Positions 37,181 through 46,015 of a stretch of DNA of 64,000 bases are shown piece by piece. How positions within the stretch are numbered: position 1 is the stretch's first letter; each line of letters opens with the position of its first letter. The notes below the pieces were generated by a model. The model was not told where the DNA came from. It was given only the letters and a program-made list of their open reading frames with translations, and made no database searches. This stretch comes from an uncultured Eubacterium sp. Lineage in GTDB: Bacteria; Bacillota; Clostridia; Lachnospirales; Lachnospiraceae. The DNA lies in the NCBI GenBank assembly GCA_910579075.1, contig CAJTSV010000001.1, forward strand, positions 54,297 to 118,296. The letters are read 5' to 3'. Both the position numbers and the translations under genes were made by a program.

Positions 37181-38581
37181 TTAATAAAAGACATGATTTC
37201 CAATAACAAGGCCTGCAGCCCCGTTTACACGGTGAAAGAATTTTGCACCGCCTGTGTTATCGCTTCCTGCAAGCGCTGCCTGCGCTGCCGACGTACAGTG
37301 CCTGTAATTGCCGTTGGAAAGCGCTCTTGCCAGTGCCCCGTTCGCTACCGGCGAAAACTGCCCATTCTGGTAAACAACACCGGAAATCGAGTTCGGGAAC
37401 GCACCGCTGCGGACACGGTTCATGACAACTGCGCCGACCGCTACCTGCCCGGCATAGCTTTCGCCGCCTGCCTCACAGAAAATAATTGCGGAAAGCAGTG
37501 TCAGGTCGCTGGAAGATACTGCGGACGTGCTGAGTGCCTTTACACTCGCCTGGGAAGAACTTCCTGACGAAGAAGCGCTTCTGGCAGCAGCCATCTGCTC
37601 TGCCTTTTTCTGGGCTTCCAGCATGGCGCGTTCTTCTTCTATGGAAATTGCTTTTCCAGTGCCAAGCCCGACCTTTACATAATCCTCTGATACATATCCT
37701 TTCAGGTTTTTAAAGGACACGGTTACCCAGCCGTCTTTCTGTTTTGCGTTTTCGCTGACCAGCAGCTTATCACCCTTAAACGCTGCCTCTAATGCCGTTG
37801 AATTCTCACTGGCTTTCTGCCGGATGCGCAGCCCGTCAGCCTGGACCGTCGCATAGACCTTGCAGATTTTCTTTGCGAGCTTATATGCTTTTGCGCCATA
37901 CACACAGTATTCGTTTTTCACATAACCGGTAACAGAACCAGACTGAATCTTTGTCCATTCCCTGCCTTTTTTCAGCACCCTGGCAACATCGCCTTTGCGC
38001 AGCTTTCCGGCTACAGCAGCGTCCTCGCCTGCTGTTTCACGGATATTCAGGCAGTCATCGACATCCGCCATCAGCTTGTTTTTCCATTTCCTGGATGTTT
38101 CAGCCTGTTTCTTTTCTTTTGCGCTTATTTTTTTCTTTTCCTTAACTTTTAATTCTTTTTCTTCTTTCTGATTTTCCTGATTTTCCTTCCGGGTCTGGCT
38201 GCCGGCTTCTTTTGTGTCATCTGCCTGGCTGTCAGCTTTGTTTTCTGTCTGTATCTGTACTATGTTGTTTTCTTCTGTTTTTGTTTCCTCTGGCAAAACA
38301 GAATCCTGGCTTTCTATGTCTGCTGCCCGTTCTCCTGTAAACAGGTTAGGTACAGCTACCGGAACCTGTGAAGCCGCTGCTGTGCTGCCTGCTTCATGCT
38401 TCTCAATCGATATTTTACCTGTGCTTGATACTGCCATAATGCCTGCGGAGCGGTATTGTGCCATCTGGATTGTTCCTTCGGTCCGCATTATCTGTGGTTG
38501 GGAAAAGGCAACTGAACATGCAATCACCCCTGCCGCGCCAGCAGCAGTCATGCCCTGTATCAGTCTCTTATTTCCTCGCAT
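37181..38581 (-). CDS. Secreted cell-wall hydrolase with SH3 domains and SleB-type catalytic domain
   Basis: A 466-residue protein. It has an N-terminal signal or anchor helix (MTAAGAAGVIACSVAFSQPQ), a long Lys/Glu/Gln-rich linker (about 95-165), two bacterial SH3 domains (DDCLNIRETAGEDAAVAGKL and VQADGLRIRQKASENSTALE) and a C-terminal Hydrolase_2/SleB domain with the catalytic Glu in AIIFCEAGGESYAGQVAVG and later GGAKFFHR. SleB-family enzymes are lytic transglycosylases acting on spore cortex or vegetative wall; the SH3 domains suggest wall binding. Its promoter carries a WalR-like box. Confidence 0.92.
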   Translation of the reverse strand: MRGNKRLIQGMTAAGAAGVIACSVAFSQPQIMRTEGTIQMAQYRSAGIMAVSSTGKISIEKHEAGSTAAASQVPVAVPNLFTGERAADIESQDSVLPEETKTEENNIVQIQTENKADSQADDTKEAGSQTRKENQENQKEEKELKVKEKKKISAKEKKQAETSRKWKNKLMADVDDCLNIRETAGEDAAVAGKLRKGDVARVLKKGREWTKIQSGSVTGYVKNEYCVYGAKAYKLAKKICKVYATVQADGLRIRQKASENSTALEAAFKGDKLLVSENAKQKDGWVTVSFKNLKGYVSEDYVKVGLGTGKAISIEEERAMLEAQKKAEQMAAARSASSSGSSSQASVKALSTSAVSSSDLTLLSAIIFCEAGGESYAGQVAVGAVVMNRVRSGAFPNSISGVVYQNGQFSPVANGALARALSNGNYRHCTSAAQAALAGSDNTGGAKFFHRVNGAAGLVIGNHVFY

Positions 38582-38657
38582 AATAATAAACCTCCGTTTT
38601 TTTCATGAATAAAACTTTATCTTTTCATTACGTTTCTGTTTATTTTATTCACTTTTT

Positions 38658-38718
38658 ATTACATTTGTTACAACTTTGTTACAAATGCATTGTAGCATGT
38701 TGTAATAGTTTTGTCAAA
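38658..38718 (-). promoter_or_regulatory. Promoter of the wall hydrolase with a WalR-like box
   Basis: On the minus strand TTGACA (38713-38718), an 18-base spacer and TACAAT (38689-38694) make a vegetative promoter. Just downstream is TGTAAC-N5-TGTAAC (38667-38683) and, three bases further, TGTAAT (38658-38663). The published WalR consensus is TGTWAH-N5-TGTWAH, which the pair matches fully. Position at the transcription start would suggest repression. The hydrolase gene starts about 80 bases further on; the 38582-38865 gap otherwise holds the pgi terminator. Confidence 0.6.
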
Positions 38719-38771
38719 TTTTTTTTTAAATTTTTTCCGGGAGAAACTGGAAGCCTGATTTTATGCGAAAA

Positions 38772-38799
38772 AAGGACCGGCGCAAAACCGCCAGTCCTT
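38772..38799 (-). terminator. Terminator of pgi
   Basis: AAGGACCGGCG and CGCCAGTCCTT pair with one mismatch, and the minus strand continues with TTTTTTCGC. It lies 67 bases after the pgi stop codon. Confidence 0.82.
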
Positions 38800-38865
38800 T
38801 GAAAAATATCTGTAAATAATCCCTGTGCATGTCAATCTGCACGGCCTGTCTGTTCAGGCTTCCTG

Positions 38866-40212
38866 TTACAGCCTCTTTAACAATGCTTCCTTCTCAGCCT
38901 CATATCCCGGCTTGCCCAGAAGTGCAAACATGTTCTTCTTATAGCTTTCCACGCCTGGCTGGTTAAACGGATTCACGCCAAGCAGATATCCGCTGACACC
39001 GCAGGCAAACTCAAAGAAGTAAAACAGCTGTCCAAGGTAAAATTCGTTCTGCTCCGGAATGCATACCATCAGGTTTGGCACGCTGCCGTCTGTATGAGCC
39101 AGAATGGTTCCGTTCATGGCACTCTTATTGACAAAATCCATGTCTTTTCCAGCCAGGTAATTCAGCCCGTCCAGGTCAGCCGGTTCTTCCTTGATTTCCA
39201 CACGGCTGCGGGATGTTTCCACATTCAGCACCGTTTCAAACATAATCCTGGAACCATCCTGAATAAACTGTCCCATGGAATGCAGGTCTGTTGTAAGGTC
39301 AACCGAAGCCGGGAATATGCCCTTTTGGTCTTTGCCTTCGGATTCGCCGTATAACTGTTTCCACCATTCTGATACATAGTGAAGGCTTGGCTCATAATTT
39401 GCCAGCACTTCAACGGATTTGCCTTTTCTGTGTAAAATATTACGGATTGCTGCATACTGTAAAGCGGCGTTGTCTTCAAAGCTGCTTTCCAGTGCAAGCT
39501 TCCTGCCCTCTGCGGCTCCTTCCATCAGCTTTGCAATGTCAGCCCCGCTGGCTGCAATCGGAAGAAGGCCAACTGCTGTCAGTACAGAGAAACGCCCGCC
39601 TACATCATCCGGTACAACAAAGGTCTCATATCCTTCTTCATCCGAAAGGCTCTTTAATGCTCCCCGTGCCTTGTCCGTTGTTGCATAGATTCTCTTAGCA
39701 GCTTCCTCCCTGCCGTATTTCATTTCCAGCATTTCCTTGAAAATACGGAATGCGATAGCCGGTTCTGTCGTTGTGCCGGATTTCGAAATGACATTAACCG
39801 AAAAATCCCTGTCACCGATAACATCTATCAGCCCCTGCACATAAGTACTGCTGATACTGTTGCCTGCATAATAGATTTCCGGTGCCTTGCGCATTTCTTT
39901 TGAAATATTATTGTAAAATCCATGCCTTAAAAATTCAATCGCAGCCCTGGCACCAAGATAAGAACCGCCAATGCCGATTACTACAAGCACTTCTGAATCA
40001 GACCTGATTTTTTCAGCCGCTTTTTGAATGCGTGCAAATTCTTCCTTATCATAATCCACCGGGAGGTCAATCCATCCAAGGAAATCATTGCCGGCCCCGC
40101 TTTTTGATACAAGAATTTCCTTTGCATCATTGGTCAGCCTGCTCATATACCCTGTTTCTTCTTCACTGATAAATCCAGCTGCTTTCGAATAATCAAATGT
40201 AATTCTGCTCAT
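38866..40212 (-). CDS. pgi: Glucose-6-phosphate isomerase
   Basis: A 448-residue enzyme starting [13 protein letters not shown] eight bases after AAGGAG; the frame to 40368 is an untranslated extension. The SIS-domain phosphate loops are [16 protein letters not shown] and [17 protein letters not shown]; the active-site segment [16 protein letters not shown] is present, and the C-terminus [19 protein letters not shown] contains the catalytic Lys region. Length fits the short clostridial/bacillar form. It interconverts glucose-6-P and fructose-6-P. Confidence 0.97.
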   Translation of the reverse strand: MSRITFDYSKAAGFISEEETGYMSRLTNDAKEILVSKSGAGNDFLGWIDLPVDYDKEEFARIQKAAEKIRSDSEVLVVIGIGGSYLGARAAIEFLRHGFYNNISKEMRKAPEIYYAGNSISSTYVQGLIDVIGDRDFSVNVISKSGTTTEPAIAFRIFKEMLEMKYGREEAAKRIYATTDKARGALKSLSDEEGYETFVVPDDVGGRFSVLTAVGLLPIAASGADIAKLMEGAAEGRKLALESSFEDNAALQYAAIRNILHRKGKSVEVLANYEPSLHYVSEWWKQLYGESEGKDQKGIFPASVDLTTDLHSMGQFIQDGSRIMFETVLNVETSRSRVEIKEEPADLDGLNYLAGKDMDFVNKSAMNGTILAHTDGSVPNLMVCIPEQNEFYLGQLFYFFEFACGVSGYLLGVNPFNQPGVESYKKNMFALLGKPGYEAEKEALLKRL

Positions 40213-40403
40213 ACTTAACTCTCCTTGTTGTATTGTTTTACACAGCCTTTCTCTCGAACTGCCCTGTACATCATAACTATTATCCATTTTAACAAAATAA
40301 CCAAAAAACCGCAAGTTATTTATGTAAAATTTTACCAAATAAATAGATGGCAGTAACCATTCAGACAAGCCGGCCTGTTACGGACGGCAGACAGCCCGGC
40401 CGC

Positions 40404-40799
40404 TCAGTTGAATATTTCCTGCAGTACCGAATCCAGCAGTTCTTCGTCCTTTTTATTCTTCTTATGCGCCAGGGAAACCCGCATATTTTCTTCCTGCCTG
40501 CTCTTTAACAGCTGGGCAGCTTCCAGCTGTACCTCTGTTTCTTCCTGTTCTTCTGCCTGTTCTTTTTTTTCCGGGCTTGTCCTTCGTTCTGTCTCTGTCC
40601 TGTCTGGTTCATCCTCTGTTTCTTCACGGAATACCGTATTCAGATACCGCTGCAGCCACCGTCCCGCGCGGCTCAGCTTCCTGTTAATCCGGCTCGTCTG
40701 TCCGATATGTATAAGCTCCAGAACCGCCACTGTGAAAAGCAGGCCAGCTGTTATCAGTTGTATATGTGACATTGCTTCTGTCAGAATCTGCCCTAACAT
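40404..40799 (-). CDS. Unrecognised small membrane protein with charged tail
   Basis: A 131-residue protein with one helix near the N-terminus (LITAGLLFTVAVLELIHIG), a basic segment (RINRKLSRAGRWLQRYL) and a long Glu/Lys/Arg-rich coil to the end. No family was recognised. Its upstream neighbour on the same strand is the unusual MBL-like protein, separated by 97 bases. An AAGGA site lies upstream of the start. Function unknown. Confidence 0.6.
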   Translation of the reverse strand: MLGQILTEAMSHIQLITAGLLFTVAVLELIHIGQTSRINRKLSRAGRWLQRYLNTVFREETEDEPDRTETERRTSPEKKEQAEEQEETEVQLEAAQLLKSRQEENMRVSLAHKKNKKDEELLDSVLQEIFN

Positions 40800-40896
40800 G
40801 TGTTCAGCTTCCTTTCTGCTATATTTTCAGGACACATATCATCATATTAGATGTGAAATGCAGATAATGTCGAAGCCTGTATGTAAAACAGCTTGT

Positions 40897-42138
40897 TTAC
40901 TCCGCTTTTTCAGTCAGAAAGCCGTTAAAACAGCAGCCATATTCCTCGTTCAGGGCGATAATGCGGTATCTGGCATTTCTGTTTTTAATATCACGCAGAA
41001 TCCGGTCCGGCATCTGCACATGCAGCGGGCATATCCAGAAAACCGCATTTTTCTTCGCATCCATGTCTGCCAGCTTCCTGTCCCAGTTGTGAAGATTCCC
41101 GCAGTTTGGAATTGAAACCGCCCGTATCTGCTGGCTGACAGCCTTATAGTGCTGCCTGAGCTCTTTTACATATTTGGCCAGCCTGATATTGCCCAGCAGC
41201 AGAATGCCTGCTCGCAGCTCTGCTGCTTCCGTGCGGTGGCAGTGGCAGACATCATAATCATTGTAAAGCATGCATCTTACGGAGCATCTGCCCTCATCCT
41301 GTTCGATATCCGCATGGCATAAATCCTCTTTATCAATCACAATTGTATTAAAAACGCAGTCTGTCTGCGATGCGGTAATTTCTATCGGGCTGCAGAACAT
41401 CGTCAGCGTGTCCATTCTGCTGTCCGTAAAAACCTTCTGGTAAACAAGCAGCATTTTCTGTATTTCCCGTTCATCAATCTTTTCTATCCGTGCATTTCTG
41501 GCATACCGGAATATAAACTGCCTGATTTTATGCAAATCCGTGCCAAAATGGCCAAAGCTGAACAGCATCCTGTTATCGATGATATGTCCGGCTTTCATGA
41601 CAGGAACCCGGTAGCCTTCCATTTCTTCAATGATATCCAGGATTTCTTTATCCTGGCATTCAAAGTAATCCCCTGTAAAGAGTTCTTTTTGTGTATTTTC
41701 GAACCGCCTCCCATTTCCATACAGAAATATAATCTTTTTGATTCCTGCCTTTTTCAAATACAGGTATGGCGCATGTATCAGTTCCAGAACATCCTGACTG
41801 TGCTCCTGTCTGGACAGCAGCGTCTGCATAATGAAAAACCTCTGAATCGGAGCTGCATACGGAAGAATTACTGTATCTACGATTCCGCTGCGGATTGCGC
41901 CAATCAGGCGCTCTGCATCCTCTGCCGAGAAACTTCCCATGACAAATAAATGAAGCCGGCTGCTGCAAAACATTTCTGTCATCCCATTCCAGTCATATTT
42001 CCCAAAACTGTTATGTACCATCTCACAGGAATACACATACCGTACCTGTTCCTGTGCACCCTTGTCCCATGTACATCCGGACATTACAACTGCATTTGAA
42101 GTATTCTTTAATAAATATCGAAATAACCTTACGTCCAT
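40897..42138 (-). CDS. Metallo-beta-lactamase-fold-like protein lacking the metal ligands (tentative)
   Basis: A 413-residue soluble protein that I could not name. Its layout resembles the ComEC-like MBL proteins in which LxHxHxDH is followed by a V-D-x-V-x-L-P-Y segment; here the corresponding stretch reads LFVMGSFSAEDAERLIGAI then VDTVILPYAAP with no His. Near the C-terminus GILLLGNIRLAKYV and AVSIPNCGNLHNW look like the GDxDL and PHHGS-x-NW elements of that fold, again without the metal-binding His-His. Cys is frequent (for example CSVRCMLYNDYDVCHCH). If the reading is right this is a catalytically dead MBL homologue, perhaps a binding or regulatory protein. The fold call is an inference from pattern only. 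Confidence 0.45.
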   Translation of the reverse strand: MDVRLFRYLLKNTSNAVVMSGCTWDKGAQEQVRYVYSCEMVHNSFGKYDWNGMTEMFCSSRLHLFVMGSFSAEDAERLIGAIRSGIVDTVILPYAAPIQRFFIMQTLLSRQEHSQDVLELIHAPYLYLKKAGIKKIIFLYGNGRRFENTQKELFTGDYFECQDKEILDIIEEMEGYRVPVMKAGHIIDNRMLFSFGHFGTDLHKIRQFIFRYARNARIEKIDEREIQKMLLVYQKVFTDSRMDTLTMFCSPIEITASQTDCVFNTIVIDKEDLCHADIEQDEGRCSVRCMLYNDYDVCHCHRTEAAELRAGILLLGNIRLAKYVKELRQHYKAVSQQIRAVSIPNCGNLHNWDRKLADMDAKKNAVFWICPLHVQMPDRILRDIKNRNARYRIIALNEEYGCCFNGFLTEKAE

Positions 42139-42330
42139 TCTCCTTTTACCTCAGCATTCCCCAATACCATTTGTTAATTCCATTTCACCCTCATGTCTAT
42201 ATTCTATTCATTTATGGACGATTTACAAGTCTTTTTCGTTTATTTTTGTATATAATTAGGAAAATAAGGATTTGACATTTCCGTTCTTTCGATTAATAAT
42301 AAATATAATATGGTTGAGAAAGGATTTCAA

Positions 42331-43395
42331 ATGAAAAAAATAATTTTAACCGGTGGCGGGACAGCCGGACATGTCACCCCCAATATAGCCCTGCTCGCGC
42401 GCCTGCGTGAAGCCGGCTTTGATATTTCCTATATCGGCTCGTATCATGGAATCGAAAAACAGCTGTTAAAAGAGCAGAATATCCCCTATTATGCAATTTC
42501 ATCCGGAAAGCTGCGCCGTTATTTTGATATTAAAAATTTTTCAGACCCTCTGAAAGTACTCAAGGGCCTTGCACAATCCATCCGCATTATCCATAAGCTG
42601 AAGCCGGATATTATCTTTTCCAAAGGCGGCTTTGTATCTGTCCCGGTCATACTTGCCGCAAAATTCTGCCATGTCCCGTCCATTATCCACGAATCGGACC
42701 TGACACCGGGGCTTGCAAATAAGCTCGCCATCCCAAATGCTGCGAAGGTCTGCTGCAATTTCCCGGAAACACTCAAATACCTGCCGGAAGGAAAAGCCGT
42801 GCTGACCGGTTCCCCTATCCGCAGCGAGCTTCTCAGCGGCAATAAAGAGCGTGCCCGCAGGCTCTGCGGCTTTGATACCGGAAAGCCTGTCCTGTTTGTT
42901 GTCGGCGGCAGCAGCGGCTCCAAATTTATCAATGATACCATCCGGGGACTGCTGCCAGAATTATTAAAAACGTATCAGGTCATACATATGTGCGGCAAAG
43001 GAAATATCGAAGAATCCTTAAACCGCACCGAAGGCTACCGGCAGTTTGAATATATCGGAAAAGAATTAAGCGACATTTTTGCACTGGCAGATCTTGTCAT
43101 ATCACGCGCAGGCGCCAATTCCATCTGCGAGCTGCTTGCACTGCACAAGCCGAACATCCTGATTCCGCTGTCTGCAAACGCAAGCCGGGGCGACCAGATT
43201 CTGAATGCGCAGTCCTTTGAAAAACAGGGGTACAGTGTCGTTGTAGAAGAAGAAATCATTACACCGGATAAGCTGCTGCATATGATTCACGAGACTTATA
43301 AAAACCGCGAACGGTATATCCAGGCAATGAAGCAAAGCAGCATGATTGATTCTGTAGAAAAAATCGTTTCCCTTATTGAAGAAACTGCAAAATAA
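42331..43395 (+). CDS. murG: MurG, lipid II-forming GlcNAc transferase
   Basis: A 354-residue GT28 enzyme starting MKKIILTGGGTAGHVTPN behind AAAGGA. The N-terminal glycine loop, FSKGGFVSVPVILAA, and the UDP-GlcNAc-binding C-terminal segment (LVISRAGANSICELLALHKP, then LIPLSANASRGDQ) are conserved. It transfers GlcNAc to lipid I at the cytosolic face of the membrane. Unusually it stands alone, outside a dcw cluster, and on the plus strand; a second murG may exist elsewhere. A TATAAT-like -10 lies near 42250. Confidence 0.95.
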   Translation: MKKIILTGGGTAGHVTPNIALLARLREAGFDISYIGSYHGIEKQLLKEQNIPYYAISSGKLRRYFDIKNFSDPLKVLKGLAQSIRIIHKLKPDIIFSKGGFVSVPVILAAKFCHVPSIIHESDLTPGLANKLAIPNAAKVCCNFPETLKYLPEGKAVLTGSPIRSELLSGNKERARRLCGFDTGKPVLFVVGGSSGSKFINDTIRGLLPELLKTYQVIHMCGKGNIEESLNRTEGYRQFEYIGKELSDIFALADLVISRAGANSICELLALHKPNILIPLSANASRGDQILNAQSFEKQGYSVVVEEEIITPDKLLHMIHETYKNRERYIQAMKQSSMIDSVEKIVSLIEETAK

Positions 43396-43397
43396 AC

Positions 43398-43548
43398 GTT
43401 ACTGTTCACTCCGTGACCAGTAACCTTCGCAAATCCATCTTTAATTCGCTTCTCGAATGGGATTTGCTTACTCCGGAATCACTTTCTTACGGACTTTGCT
43501 GTGAATGCCCCTGGGGCATACCCTGCAAAGTCCTGTATGAACAGTAAC
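43398..43548 (-). repeat. Structured dispersed repeat, copy B (complete)
   Basis: A 151-base element bounded by perfect 11-base inverted terminal repeats, GTTACTGTTCA and TGAACAGTAAC. Read on the minus strand it contains a hairpin with arms GGACTTTGC/GCAAAGTCC enclosing ATGCCCC/GGGGCAT, a hairpin with arms GCAAATCCCATTCG and CGAAT...TGGATTTGC, and a 3' hairpin GTTACTG/CAGTAAC. It starts two bases after the murG stop and lies before the convergent HIT gene. It matches copy A at 3804-3938 in reverse orientation. The remainder of the murG-HIT gap has no gene. Confidence 0.88.
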
Positions 43549-43610
43549 AAATAAACAGACCGCAGGACACACGGCTGCTGGCGCAGCTTTGGACAGAAGC
43601 TGCCAGTTTC

Positions 43611-44045
43611 TTATGACAGGGACTCCGCGCCAGCCTGTAACTGCTGGCAGATGCTGTCCTGTTCTTCTGCCGTAAACTTTTCATGTGTCCAGTTCAGCAT
43701 ATCGTCATTTTTCATGCCTTTATACCGCGGTACCAGATGTATATGAAAATGAAATACGGTCTGTCCGGCAATTTCGCCATTATTCTGCAAAATGTTAAAA
43801 CCGTCACATGCAAGCACCCCTGTCATATGCACAGCCAGCTTCTTTGCAAGCATGGCGGCCTTTGCCAGCAGGTCATCCCTGATTTCATAAAGATTGGCAG
43901 CATGCTCTTTTGGAAGAATCAGCGCATGGCCCCTGGAAGCCGGATTCGCATCCAGAATCACCTTAAAATCCTCATCTTCATAAATCGTCCTGGCCGGAAT
44001 CTCCCCTGCAATAATTTTGCAGAAAATACAGTTTTCATCTCTCAT
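43611..44045 (-). CDS. HIT-family nucleotide hydrolase (Hint-like)
   Basis: A 144-residue protein starting MRDENCIFCKIIAGEIPA. The histidine triad HFHIHLVPR is intact and the N-terminal CxxC (CIFC) could bind zinc. The ATG at 44045 lies seven bases after GGAG, while the one at 44051 is too close to it. HIT proteins hydrolyse purine nucleoside phosphoramidates and related compounds; the cellular role here is unknown. It converges with murG. Confidence 0.95.
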   Translation of the reverse strand: MRDENCIFCKIIAGEIPARTIYEDEDFKVILDANPASRGHALILPKEHAANLYEIRDDLLAKAAMLAKKLAVHMTGVLACDGFNILQNNGEIAGQTVFHFHIHLVPRYKGMKNDDMLNWTHEKFTAEEQDSICQQLQAGAESLS

Positions 44046-44200
44046 TTCCATTCTCCTCTTTTCTTTTTATTATTTATGACCAATGCCTGTGAATGTTTCT
44101 GTGTAATTTTTTATATTGTGTGATTATTTTGTCATTGTAAATCATTCTGAAAAATGCTAAAATTTATCAAAACTACAATTGATAAAGGGGGGCTTTTTTT

Positions 44201-44836
44201 ATGAATTCACAAAATTACCAGAAAATTTTACATGAAATCAAAAATACAGTTACGCTGATAAACAGCTCTGCGCAGCTTTTAAACAGCAAATGCCCGCAAT
44301 TGCATTCCGAGCCTTACTGGGACAATATCAGACAGGAAATCACTTATCTGAAAAATATGGTTCTTGAGATATCCCAGGCTGGTAATCTGGACAGCCTGCA
44401 AAAAGAAGCGCTGGATGTAAATCTACTGATTCAGAATGCCTGCCGGTATATCAAAGATGCCTTTCCCGATTTGCAATGGAATCTGAACCTTTGCAGCAGC
44501 CATCCTATCATATCTGCCGACAAAATCAAATTAAATCAGGCCGTCTTAAATCTCTTAAAAAATTCTGCCGAAACTGGCTCCAAAAATATCTCAATTGCGA
44601 CATGTGTTTCAAACTCTTATGTGGAAATTACCGTCACAGACTCTGGCGGCGGTATTCCTGCCGGAATGGAACATAACATCTTTGATTTATTCACAACCAC
44701 AAAAGCTCAGGGTACCGGACTGGGCCTTGCCATTACAAAACAGATTGCAGAGAACCACGGCGGAACACTCCATTTTGTAAACCGCCCGAACGAGGGCTGC
44801 GACTTTACAATCCGCCTCCCGCTGGAAGCCGAATAA
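44201..44836 (+). CDS. Stand-alone histidine kinase core, no sensor domain
   Basis: A 211-residue soluble protein. The phosphoacceptor His is in ILHEIKNTVTLINSSAQLL, followed by a complete HATPase: N-box LNQAVLNLLKNSAETG, G1 DSGGGIPAG and G2 GTGLGLAITKQIAENHGG. No membrane helix, PAS or receiver is present, and no response regulator is adjacent. It resembles the transmitter half of NtrB/sporulation-type kinases. It begins after an AAAGGGGGG site and ends at a strong terminator, so it is monocistronic. Input must come from a partner protein. Confidence 0.9.
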   Translation: MNSQNYQKILHEIKNTVTLINSSAQLLNSKCPQLHSEPYWDNIRQEITYLKNMVLEISQAGNLDSLQKEALDVNLLIQNACRYIKDAFPDLQWNLNLCSSHPIISADKIKLNQAVLNLLKNSAETGSKNISIATCVSNSYVEITVTDSGGGIPAGMEHNIFDLFTTTKAQGTGLGLAITKQIAENHGGTLHFVNRPNEGCDFTIRLPLEAE

Positions 44837-44847
44837 TCTTTCGGCAA

Positions 44848-44880
44848 AGCTGCCACGAAGAACCATCCTTTCTGGCAGCT
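44848..44880 (+). terminator. Terminator of the stand-alone kinase gene
   Basis: AGCTGCCA and TGGCAGCT pair perfectly around a 17-base loop and are followed by TTTTTTT on the plus strand, twelve bases after the stop codon. Confidence 0.88.
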
Positions 44881-44885
44881 TTTTT

Positions 44886-45890
44886 TCAGGAAACAAAATT
44901 AAATAAGTCATCCAGCATCCGCAGCGTCTTAAAATTGCCCTTTGCTGTCAGCTCCCCTGTCATAAATGCCCGCTGGAATGTCATTTTTCCGGCGATAATG
45001 CGTTCCAGCACATCCGGCGTCATTTTTGCATAGACATCGATGCCGTCCTGTTTTCCATAGCTGCATTTCAGCTGGTCCTGCTCTGCTTCTATTGTCAGCG
45101 GCTTTCTCCTGCCCTCAATAATAAACAGATATTTTGCCCTGAAATCTTTCTGCGGCCTGAAATGAGTTTCAAAATCCGAAATGTATACCGGTACTTCTTC
45201 CTCGTCCTCAGATTTATCTTTATCTAACAGCCCTTTGAATTTATTTGCCAGTTCTTCGATATCTTCTTTCTGCTTTTTCACATAAGAATCATCCGACACA
45301 TATTTTGACAGCTGCTCGCTTTCCTGCGGCGTAAGGCCCAAATCCTGGGTACGGAGCACGGTTTTTGTAACAGCCTGATTGCTCGTTGGCAGGCTTTTCA
45401 TTTTCTGGGAAATGGTACGGTATAAATTCTCTGCTTTTTTTTCTATGATAACGGAATAGTCCTGGTTCATTTCAAACGTCAGCAAATCCGCCACATATCC
45501 GCATAACCCGCTGCACGGAAGCCCGCCAAGCATTTCCCACGCACTTGCAAGGGTCAGCTCGCCTTCCCGCTCGCCATATGCGGTCGACATGACTACCGGC
45601 TGCATATACGTCTGGCTGAATTTTTCTTTATCCCCATACAGCCAGCATGCATCCAGAAACTGCTGCATATAGCCGCCAATTCCCAGCCACTCTACCGTTG
45701 TTGCAAGGATGATTCCATCGGCTTCCTTGATTGTCTGCGGAAGCGTTGCAATGCTGTTTTTCTGTTCATAGATATTATAACGTTCTACAGTCACACGCAG
45801 TTCTTCCAAAACCTGCTGCATTTTATTAATTACATACAAAGCCGGATCATCCAGAACACCCCTGCCGCCATAATAAATATTTACTCTCAT
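44886..45890 (-). CDS. Flavodoxin-like reductase fused to an SCP2 domain
   Basis: A 334-residue protein. The N-terminal half (MRVNIYYGGRGVLDDPALYV, ADGIILATTVEWLGIGGYMQ) is a flavodoxin/NADPH-dependent FMN reductase fold, and the last ~100 residues (FIIEGRRKPLTIEAEQDQLK, then MTPDVLERIIAGKMTFQRAF) are an SCP2/sterol-carrier-like lipid-binding domain. A charged coil (DKDKSEDEEE) links them. Such fusions occur in anaerobic Firmicutes; the substrate is unknown. Perhaps it handles a hydrophobic electron acceptor. It shares the region with rhomboid, separated by 125 bases. Confidence 0.82.
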   Translation of the reverse strand: MRVNIYYGGRGVLDDPALYVINKMQQVLEELRVTVERYNIYEQKNSIATLPQTIKEADGIILATTVEWLGIGGYMQQFLDACWLYGDKEKFSQTYMQPVVMSTAYGEREGELTLASAWEMLGGLPCSGLCGYVADLLTFEMNQDYSVIIEKKAENLYRTISQKMKSLPTSNQAVTKTVLRTQDLGLTPQESEQLSKYVSDDSYVKKQKEDIEELANKFKGLLDKDKSEDEEEVPVYISDFETHFRPQKDFRAKYLFIIEGRRKPLTIEAEQDQLKCSYGKQDGIDVYAKMTPDVLERIIAGKMTFQRAFMTGELTAKGNFKTLRMLDDLFNFVS

Positions 45891-46015
45891 ATTTTACCTC
45901 TCATTTGTATGCCCTGGAGCGCATTGCAATAGCCGCATACGCTCTGCTTATTTTAAACCATAGAAGGATTCCTTATTCATGCTATATCATAGTATATAAG
46001 CTTTCTCTGATAATT

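Noticed and set aside
43555..43610. Inverted repeats CTGGC...GCCAG near the HIT stop codon as a terminator.
   Set aside because: Arms are interrupted and no T-run follows on either strand.
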